From the NCBI GenBank assembly GCA_900554845.1, contig USIY01000055.1, positions 1-11,265 on the forward strand: 11,265 bases of DNA, given 5' to 3'. The notes below the pieces were generated by a model. The model saw only the letters and a program-made list of their open reading frames with translations, searched no databases and was not told where the DNA came from. Each line of letters begins with the position of its first letter. Within the stretch, counting starts at the first letter, position 1. The stretch comes from an uncultured Bacteroidales bacterium. GTDB taxonomy: Bacteria; Bacteroidota; Bacteroidia; Bacteroidales; Muribaculaceae. Below are positions 5,495 to 11,265 of the stretch, piece by piece. A program made the translations under genes and the position numbers.

Positions 5495-5739
5495 GAACCG
5501 AACACGAAGGTTCCCATAGCCTCTTCGGGTTTGTATGGCAGATTGCCGAAAAGACCGGATGGAGCGTCAGCTACATTCTTGACGGAGTGAATTACCAGAC
5601 ACTGATAATGATGCTCAGTGATGCCCCGCGCTATGTCCGGCGCAAGGTGAAAGGAATAGGCGGCATCTCATCCGCCGCCAGTGCAGAGGATGAGGCAAAC
5701 GAGGTAGCCGGATTCTTCCGGAGCAATTTAAAGTCATAG
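5314..5739 (+). CDS. Overlapping ORF, T-like chaperone extension (frameshift or own start)
   Basis: This frame is open from just after a TAG at 5311 to 5739 and lies -1 relative to the preceding gene. The first 60 codons overlap it; the part after 5494 is unshared and clearly coding-like: an aromatic helical segment, SLFGFVWQIAEKTGWSVSYI, then LDGVNYQTLIMMLSDAPRYV. An acidic tail ending EDEANEVAGFFRSNLKS follows. Between the overlap and this core is an acidic, Glu-rich linker (about residues 44-66). Stand-alone starts at 5314 (141 aa) or 5335 (134 aa) are possible, but neither has a convincing leader. Alternatively the core is attached to the G-like protein by -1 frameshifting near the A6 run at 5475-5480. 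It stops 2 nt before the tape measure ATG, the canonical place for lambda T. Confidence 0.6.
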   Translation: MPAWAYGMARAKLHEERISAWSDEAFCVAHGHGPFYTYYQIGGADESDEAENEPKKEGELRTEHEGSHSLFGFVWQIAEKTGWSVSYILDGVNYQTLIMMLSDAPRYVRRKVKGIGGISSAASAEDEANEVAGFFRSNLKS

Positions 5740-5741
5740 CA

Positions 5742-8700
5742 ATGCAGCCGGTACGGATAGAGATAATTTTGGATGACAAGATGACGCAAGGTGCAAACCG
5801 TGCGCGCCAGGGCATAACCGGACTCGGTAACGATGCGAAAGCCGCCAAGCGGGAAGTCGAGGAACTTGACAGAACCACACAGTCCATGGACAAGACCTTC
5901 AGACGGCTTGCCGGTGCTTTTGCCATCAAGGAACTGGTGTCCAAAATAGCCACTGTAAGGGGTGAGGTACAGCAGCTCGAAGTCGCCTTCCGGACCATGC
6001 TGGGCAGCGTGTCGAAGGCTGATGAACTCCTGCAGCAATTGGTGCGCACCGCAGCAATCACGCCATATGGTCTTGAGGATGTAGCCAACGGAGCCAAGCA
6101 GCTCCTGGCTTACGGCCTCGAGGCTGAGAAAGTCAACGAGACGCTTGTCCGACTTGGTGATATTGCAGCCGGTCTCTCCATACCTTTGAACGATCTTGTC
6201 TATCTCTACGGCACCACTATGGCGCAGGGCCGGCTGTACACCCAGGACCTCAACCAGTTCACCGGGCGAGGCATTCCTATGATTTCTGAACTTGCCAAAC
6301 AGTTCGGAGTTGCGGAAAGTAAGGTCAAGGAGCTTGTAGAAGCCGGCAAGGTCGGATTCCCGGAAGTGCAGAAAGTCATAGAGAGCCTTACTAATGAAGG
6401 CGGCAAGTTTGGCGGACTCATGGAGGAGCAGTCAAAGACCATTACCGGCCAGATCTCTAATATCGAGGATGCCGTGTTCATGATGTTCAACGAAATCGGA
6501 CAGCAGTCCGAGGGCATCATCAATTCCACTCTCTCCGGCATCTCTTATATGATTGAGAACTACGAAAGGTTCGGAAGGATTCTGCTGGGGCTCGTCGGCA
6601 CATACGGTGTCTATCGCACCGCAATCATGGCCGTGGTGGCCATGAAAGGTTGGGCGACCGCTGCCGAGGCGCTGCATTACAACTGGCTACTCCTTGTCGA
6701 GAAGGCACAGAAGATGCTCAACGCCACTATGCTCTCCAATCCTTATGTCCTTGTCGCAACCCTGCTTGCCGGTGTATGCGTCGCACTTATCTCCATGAAA
6801 ACCGAGACAGAGCGTCTCAAGGAGGCTGAAGAGGATTACCAGCAACAGAAAGAGAAAGTCATCGAGGCAGAGGATGAGCATCGCCGTAAAATAGAGGAAC
6901 TGTGTTCCATCGCCGGTGACGAGGCTGTATCTACAGACACACGCCGCGAGGCGTTGAATAAACTGGAGATGAAATACCCGGACATATTCGCCAAATATGA
7001 CACCGAGTACGAAAAGCTCAAGAATATCAAAAAAATCAAGGAGGAGATTGCGGTCCTTGACGGGAAGAAATCCATTACTCGCCCAGAGAATGAATTGGAA
7101 TCGGTAAACAAACGTATTGCCGAACTTGAGGCCATCAAAACCTCAAGGGACAGGACTACGTTTGTTTACGGCGCGTATGGAAGGGGGACATATACAAAGA
7201 CCATAGAAGGGCAACTGTACGGGGCCGAGAAATCAGAGTATGAAATGCTCCTTAAAAAGAGAGATGCGTTGAAGGGGCAGATTCACAAAGAAGCGGCCAA
7301 CGCATACTTTGAAAACCTTACCGGCATCAGCAACGACACTCTCGAGGCCGAGATAAAACGCCGCAAGGACCTGTTGGCAAAGATGCAACTTGAAGAGAAA
7401 AAGTACGGTACCATCACTCAGTCCACATCACAACTCAATGGTACTTACTCCAGGGACGAGCTGCAACATCAGCTCAACAAGTTGCAATCGGAGCAGAACC
7501 GTCGCAACAAACCGACAGATAGTTCCGCAGACTGGGCTGCATCGGCCAAAAAGAAATACGAAGAAGCGCTCAAGACTTACAACGCCTTTATCAAGAATAC
7601 CTCTAACACCCTTTCACAGGAGGATTTTGAAAAACGTGCCAAGGAACTGAAAGATGCCGTAGATGCGGCCAAAAAGGAATATGACAAGGTTAAGCCCCAA
7701 AGCGATAAAGATGGTGATTCTGCCGCCAAACGAGCCCAGCGTCAGCGCGAAAAAGAGGAACGTGAGGCTGCAAAGCGTCTTGAGATACAGCGTAAGCTCG
7801 GGCAGGAACTTGTAGCCGTCCAGCAGGAAAACGACCAGGCCGAAACCGAGGCTATGGATGAAGGTCTTGAGAAAAAGTTGAAGCAGATTGAAGACGAATA
7901 CCAGGCAAAGAAAAATGCCATTGCCAAACAGAAAAGCGACTGGGAAACAGAAAATGGGAAAGCCGGACTCGGCACCGCACTGAGTGAAGGTCAACAGGCT
8001 GCGCTTGACAGATCTGCGGAACTTAATGAAGAAAGACGTCAGAAAGCCATCGCGGAGGCATATCGTGCAGAATTCGCGCTGATGCAGGAACAGCTTCGGC
8101 AATATGGCACTTACCAGCAGCAGAAACTCGCCATAACCTCGGAATACGCAGAGAAGATACGCAAAGCCGGGTCTGAGACCGAGAAGCAGACGCTTGCCCG
8201 GGAACGCGACTCGATGCTTGCGCATGTCAAGGCTGACGAACTTCGGTCAAATATCGACTGGGGTGTCGTATTCGGCGAGTTTGGAACAATGTTCACAAAA
8301 GTCATCGAGCCCGTCCTGGCGGATGCAAAGGCTTATGTCCAGACGGATGAATTCAAGAATTCCGACCACGAAAGCCAGAAGGCATTGCTGGACGCAATCC
8401 GCCAGATGGAAAAGTCGATGGGTGGCGCCGGCAATGTCAGCTTTAAGAAACTCGGCAACGAGATTAACGAATATCAGTTGGCAATGTCCCGGCTACAGGA
8501 AGCGCAGGAAGAATACGGCAGATGCTATGCCGAGCTTGAGAAGGCTCAAAAAGAATATATTCTGGCGCAGACAGATGGCACCGAAGCCGAAAAAACGGCT
8601 GCGGAGCAAGCCCTTGCCGTAGCCCAGGATAATGAAGCCGCTGCGGCAAAGAATGTGGAAACTCTTCAGGCAACTGCCAATGCCGCACAAAGAACCGTCA

Positions 8701-10190
8701 CTGACACGGCAACTATGCTGAAGGAGTCGATGGATGGAGTGGTGGAAGGATTGCAGCAGCTGTCTTCGGGAAGTCTTTCGGGAGTGTATAAGGGCCTGAT
8801 CAACCTTGGCGACAGCGCTAAAAAGATGGGAGGTGTCCTTGGCAATGCTTTCGGCAAAGTCGCCGAATCCCTGAAGGATATTCCCATTATCGGGTGGATC
8901 GCAAGCATAATCGATGTCTTCAAGGATGGCCTGAGCGTTGTTGTCGGTGGCATACTGGATGCCGTATTCAACGCGATAAGCGGTATTCTTGACGATATTC
9001 TGTCCGGAGACCTGTTTGTGACTTTGGGAGAAAGCATACTCTCCGGCGTCGGCAAAATATTCGATGCCATAACATGGGGTGGTTTCTCCTCCTGGTTTGG
9101 TAGCGGTGACAGCGACAAGCATCTTGCCGAGGACATAGAATATCTTACAAACTCCAACAAAGACCTCAAAAAGGCTATCGACAACCTCGCGGACCAAATG
9201 AGCGAGGGTGCCGTATCCGATGCGCAATCAGTCTATGAACGGCAGAAGGCTTTGCTTGAGCAGTCGATGGCCAATACTCAAGAGATGATGGCTCGTTCTG
9301 CGGCTGCTTACAGCAACGGGTTCCTTGGCATTGGTGGCCACCATTCGACAAATTACAAGATTGACAAAGGCATGTCCTCTGCCGATTGGGCTCGTATCAG
9401 TGAGATTACCGGCAAGAACATCACGAGTGCAGGAGCCTTTTTCGGGTTGTCAAGCGAGGATATGGCAAAGGTATTCAACGAAGCCAACGACTTATACACA
9501 AAAATCAAGTCGCTTGCGGATGACGGATATAAGGACGCGTCCAAATATATGGACGATTACATTGATTATTACCGTCAGATTGAGGAACTGCAGGATGCAT
9601 TGCGTGAAAAATTGACCGGGATATCGTTCGGGGCGCTCCGTGACAATTTCAAGAGCGAGTTGCTTGATATGAAATCGGATGCCAAGACCATGGGAGAAAA
9701 CATCGGAGAGACACTGTTCGAGTCCATGGTCGAGAGCCTTATGAGCGAAAAGTATGACAAGCGGCTCAAAGAATGGTATGAGGCATTTGCCGACTACATG
9801 TCCGATGACGGCAAACTTTCCGAACAGGAACTTGCGGAGCTTAAACGGCGATATCAGGGTATCGTTGACGATGCGATTAGAGAGCGTGACGCTTTGGCCG
9901 ATGCCATGGGATATGATCCCGAAAAGGGCGGGACTTCCCAGTCGGGCAAAGCCGGCGGTTATAACGCCATTAGCCAGGACCAGGGTACAAAACTCGAGGG
10001 ACTCTTCGTGAGCGCCCAGATGCATCTTGCGTCAATAGACCAAAAGATAGAGGATGTGACCGGAAAATGGGGCGCGGCCTCCGATGCATTGAGCAGGATT
10101 GAGGAAAACACCGAATCCAACGCCAAAAGCGCCGGAGAGATAAAGGAACTTCTTGAAAAAATCGCCAGAGACGGTATCAGAACCAAATAA
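5742..10190 (+). CDS. Tail tape measure protein
   Basis: At 1482 aa this is the longest gene here and sets tail length; by the usual rule of about 0.15 nm per residue the tail would be roughly 220 nm. A basic/helical N-terminus (1-55) leads into the conserved tape-measure N-terminal domain (about 70-245, TIGR02675-like). That domain includes FRTMLGSVSKADELLQQLV, TPYGLEDVANGAKQLLAYGL, and DLNQFTGRGIPMISELAKQF. Hydrophobic segments follow at about 280-300 and 330-352 (NPYVLVATLLAGVCVALIS). Long charged coiled coils cover about 360-880, with KKYEEALKTYN and KRAQRQREKEEREAAKRL stretches. A second hydrophobic and amphipathic block lies at about 1047-1110 (IPIIGWIASIIDVFKDGLSV), then more helices. 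The Ser/Gly-rich C-terminus carries AISQDQGTKLEGLFVSAQMH. The membrane-active segments suit a role in forming a DNA channel through the inner membrane. Confidence 0.97.
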   Translation: MQPVRIEIILDDKMTQGANRARQGITGLGNDAKAAKREVEELDRTTQSMDKTFRRLAGAFAIKELVSKIATVRGEVQQLEVAFRTMLGSVSKADELLQQLVRTAAITPYGLEDVANGAKQLLAYGLEAEKVNETLVRLGDIAAGLSIPLNDLVYLYGTTMAQGRLYTQDLNQFTGRGIPMISELAKQFGVAESKVKELVEAGKVGFPEVQKVIESLTNEGGKFGGLMEEQSKTITGQISNIEDAVFMMFNEIGQQSEGIINSTLSGISYMIENYERFGRILLGLVGTYGVYRTAIMAVVAMKGWATAAEALHYNWLLLVEKAQKMLNATMLSNPYVLVATLLAGVCVALISMKTETERLKEAEEDYQQQKEKVIEAEDEHRRKIEELCSIAGDEAVSTDTRREALNKLEMKYPDIFAKYDTEYEKLKNIKKIKEEIAVLDGKKSITRPENELESVNKRIAELEAIKTSRDRTTFVYGAYGRGTYTKTIEGQLYGAEKSEYEMLLKKRDALKGQIHKEAANAYFENLTGISNDTLEAEIKRRKDLLAKMQLEEKKYGTITQSTSQLNGTYSRDELQHQLNKLQSEQNRRNKPTDSSADWAASAKKKYEEALKTYNAFIKNTSNTLSQEDFEKRAKELKDAVDAAKKEYDKVKPQSDKDGDSAAKRAQRQREKEEREAAKRLEIQRKLGQELVAVQQENDQAETEAMDEGLEKKLKQIEDEYQAKKNAIAKQKSDWETENGKAGLGTALSEGQQAALDRSAELNEERRQKAIAEAYRAEFALMQEQLRQYGTYQQQKLAITSEYAEKIRKAGSETEKQTLARERDSMLAHVKADELRSNIDWGVVFGEFGTMFTKVIEPVLADAKAYVQTDEFKNSDHESQKALLDAIRQMEKSMGGAGNVSFKKLGNEINEYQLAMSRLQEAQEEYGRCYAELEKAQKEYILAQTDGTEAEKTAAEQALAVAQDNEAAAAKNVETLQATANAAQRTVTDTATMLKESMDGVVEGLQQLSSGSLSGVYKGLINLGDSAKKMGGVLGNAFGKVAESLKDIPIIGWIASIIDVFKDGLSVVVGGILDAVFNAISGILDDILSGDLFVTLGESILSGVGKIFDAITWGGFSSWFGSGDSDKHLAEDIEYLTNSNKDLKKAIDNLADQMSEGAVSDAQSVYERQKALLEQSMANTQEMMARSAAAYSNGFLGIGGHHSTNYKIDKGMSSADWARISEITGKNITSAGAFFGLSSEDMAKVFNEANDLYTKIKSLADDGYKDASKYMDDYIDYYRQIEELQDALREKLTGISFGALRDNFKSELLDMKSDAKTMGENIGETLFESMVESLMSEKYDKRLKEWYEAFADYMSDDGKLSEQELAELKRRYQGIVDDAIRERDALADAMGYDPEKGGTSQSGKAGGYNAISQDQGTKLEGLFVSAQMHLASIDQKIEDVTGKWGAASDALSRIEENTESNAKSAGEIKELLEKIARDGIRTK

Positions 10191-10192
10191 TA

Positions 10193-10660
10193 ATGGACAC
10201 AACCGCATTAAAAGGTCTTGTCATAATAAACGGCAAGGATATATGGACCGAATTCGGAGCCTTTCTGACCGAAGAGAAGAAGGGCGGCCGCGATAATCTC
10301 ACATCCATAATGGCGCCGTCAAAGGTTAAGAGCCATGTCGGCGTCAATATCCGGGAACATGACGGCACGAAATATTCCGGGAAGCTCGATGTCAAAAACG
10401 AAGAGCGGGATGTCACGCTGCATTTCGCCATATTCGCCGGAACCAGGAATGAGTGGCTGCTAAGATATCGTTCGTTCATCACATTCCTCAAGACCGGGGA
10501 AAATGGATGGCTTTCGGTGCGCTTGCCGGAGCTCGGGCTGACCATGCGCATGTTCTATGTCGATTGCCCGGGCTACAAGCCTCTCACTTACCTCCATAAC
10601 GAAGGTGTTCAGGCAAGCCGCTTCAAGGTGAAATTCCGCGAGCCTGTACCGTCATTCTAA
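10193..10660 (+). CDS. Distal tail-type protein
   Basis: This 155-aa protein starts 2 nt after the tape measure stop. It is strand-rich (GLVIINGKDIWTEFGAFLTE, RDVTLHFAIFAGTRNEWLLR) with an aromatic central helix (RYRSFITFLKTGENGWLSVR) and a strand-rich end (MRMFYVDCPGYKPLTYLH, FKVKFREPVPSF). The opening phrase, a short beta segment naming a domain start and followed by a glycine, resembles Dit-type distal tail proteins. These cap the tube and link it to the tip hub; the gene's place directly after the tape measure supports this. No membrane segment or catalytic motif is visible. The assignment rests on position and strand pattern; I do not recognise a specific family with certainty. Confidence 0.62.
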   Translation: MDTTALKGLVIINGKDIWTEFGAFLTEEKKGGRDNLTSIMAPSKVKSHVGVNIREHDGTKYSGKLDVKNEERDVTLHFAIFAGTRNEWLLRYRSFITFLKTGENGWLSVRLPELGLTMRMFYVDCPGYKPLTYLHNEGVQASRFKVKFREPVPSF

Positions 10661-10683
10661 CGAAATTAAAACGCCGTTCAAAT

Positions 10684-11265
10684 ATGCTTATAACGATATA
10701 CGACAAAGTCGGGAACCCGAAGGTGGAACTGTCCCCCAACGATAGCTCCACACAGGTGACAGAGATACAGGGCGACAATGTCTTGACTCTCTCGTTCACC
10801 CATTACGAGCATATAGACCTCGATGTCGATGACTACGCCGACTTCGAGGGAGAGCGCTACTGGCTCACCGAGAAATACCGTCCGAAGCAGAAATCAACGA
10901 GAGAGTGGAGCTACGATATCAAACTCTACGGCGTGGAGAGCATGATCAAGCGTCTGCTCGTAATCAAGACCGTTGACAACGAGGAAGAGCCGGTATTCAC
11001 CTTGACCGCCCCGCCCCGGGAACATGTGGCGATGATAGTCCGCTGCATGAACGACGGCATGGGAAACATCACCGACTGGAAGGTCGGACAGGTCGACGGC
11101 ACCGAGAACATCGTCATCGATTACTTCGGCAAGTATTGCGACCAGGCGCTCAAGGAGATTGCCGAGAAGGTCGGCGCTGAATGGTGGGTGGAAGGTCAGA
11201 CCGTAAACATCTGCAAATGCGAGCATGGCGAGCCGGTCTTCATGGGCTATGACAAAGGGCTGACC
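10684..11265 (+). CDS. Tail tip/baseplate hub protein, N-terminal part (cut by window edge)
   Basis: The frame is open from the ATG at 10684 to the right edge (194 codons), without a stop. It opens with a strand pattern (MLITIYDKVGNPKVELSP), then GDNVLTLSFTHYEHIDLDVDDY and an aromatic strand pair (YWLTEKYRPKQ, REWSYDIKLYGVESMIKRLL). A later segment (GKYCDQALKEIAEKVGAEWWVEGQ) combines a helix with a Trp-rich strand. This order of a beta domain followed by a helix-strand domain is typical of the hub proteins of siphovirus tips (gp27/Tal-like, including the prophage tail endopeptidase family). Any peptidoglycan-cutting or receptor-binding domain would lie beyond the edge. The leader is A-rich (GAAATTAAAACG) with no Shine-Dalgarno sequence. 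Confidence 0.74.
   Translation, partial: MLITIYDKVGNPKVELSPNDSSTQVTEIQGDNVLTLSFTHYEHIDLDVDDYADFEGERYWLTEKYRPKQKSTREWSYDIKLYGVESMIKRLLVIKTVDNEEEPVFTLTAPPREHVAMIVRCMNDGMGNITDWKVGQVDGTENIVIDYFGKYCDQALKEIAEKVGAEWWVEGQTVNICKCEHGEPVFMGYDKGLT

Noticed and set aside
8493..9227. 244-codon minus-strand ORF inside the tape measure gene, and a similar one at 7614-8225
   Set aside because: Both are fully opposite a clear tape measure frame; no start signal or domain features support them.

Overview
The window is a siphovirus-type morphogenesis and lysis module, from a prophage or a free phage, most likely of a Bacteroidales host. The host guess rests on three things. Start codons have no purine-rich Shine-Dalgarno sequences and are instead preceded by A/C-rich leaders. 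Candidate promoters match the Bacteroidetes -33 TTTG / -7 TAnnTTTG pattern. The protein style (tape measure, short T7-type amidase, lipoprotein) is that of Bacteroidales gut phages. By eye the G+C content is moderately high (about 50-56%), which would suit Bacteroides, Alistipes or Muribaculaceae; the genus cannot be settled from the sequence. No tRNA, integrase, att site, transposase or CRISPR array is visible, so integration cannot be judged.

Layout. On the minus strand (1-1091) lie the packaging genes: the small terminase subunit, followed after 1 nt by the large subunit, which is cut by the left window edge after its Walker A motif. A 169-bp divergent spacer (1092-1260) carries a compact regulatory element: two 16-bp repeats with a 21-bp period, each with dyad symmetry, inside a larger inverted repeat whose A/T flanks lie at the -33 positions of two back-to-back candidate promoters. 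The rest (1261-11265) is one tightly packed plus-strand operon. In order it encodes a prohead protease with a C-terminal scaffold-like half (probably also made separately from an internal start), the major capsid protein, an endolysin amidase, a one-TM coiled-coil protein (holin or inner spanin), an overlapping lipoprotein with a C-terminal membrane segment (spanin candidate), a tail tube protein, two overlapping ORFs in the tail-chaperone (G/GT) position, a 1482-residue tape measure, a distal-tail-type protein, and the start of a tail-tip/baseplate-hub protein that runs off the right edge.

How it works together. Scaffold plus capsid protein build the prohead, the protease matures it, and the divergently transcribed terminase fills it. 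Tail tube, chaperones, tape measure and tip proteins build a long non-contractile tail; no sheath gene is present. The amidase, TM protein and spanin-like lipoprotein form a lysis cassette placed, unusually, between capsid and tail genes. No portal, head-tail connector or tail terminator is found between capsid and tail tube, so these must lie elsewhere or be unrecognised.

No stretch over 300 bases lacks a gene. The points most worth following up are the divergent operator/promoter element, the overlapping lysis pair with u-spanin-like topology, the dual-frame chaperone overlap, and the nested scaffold start.
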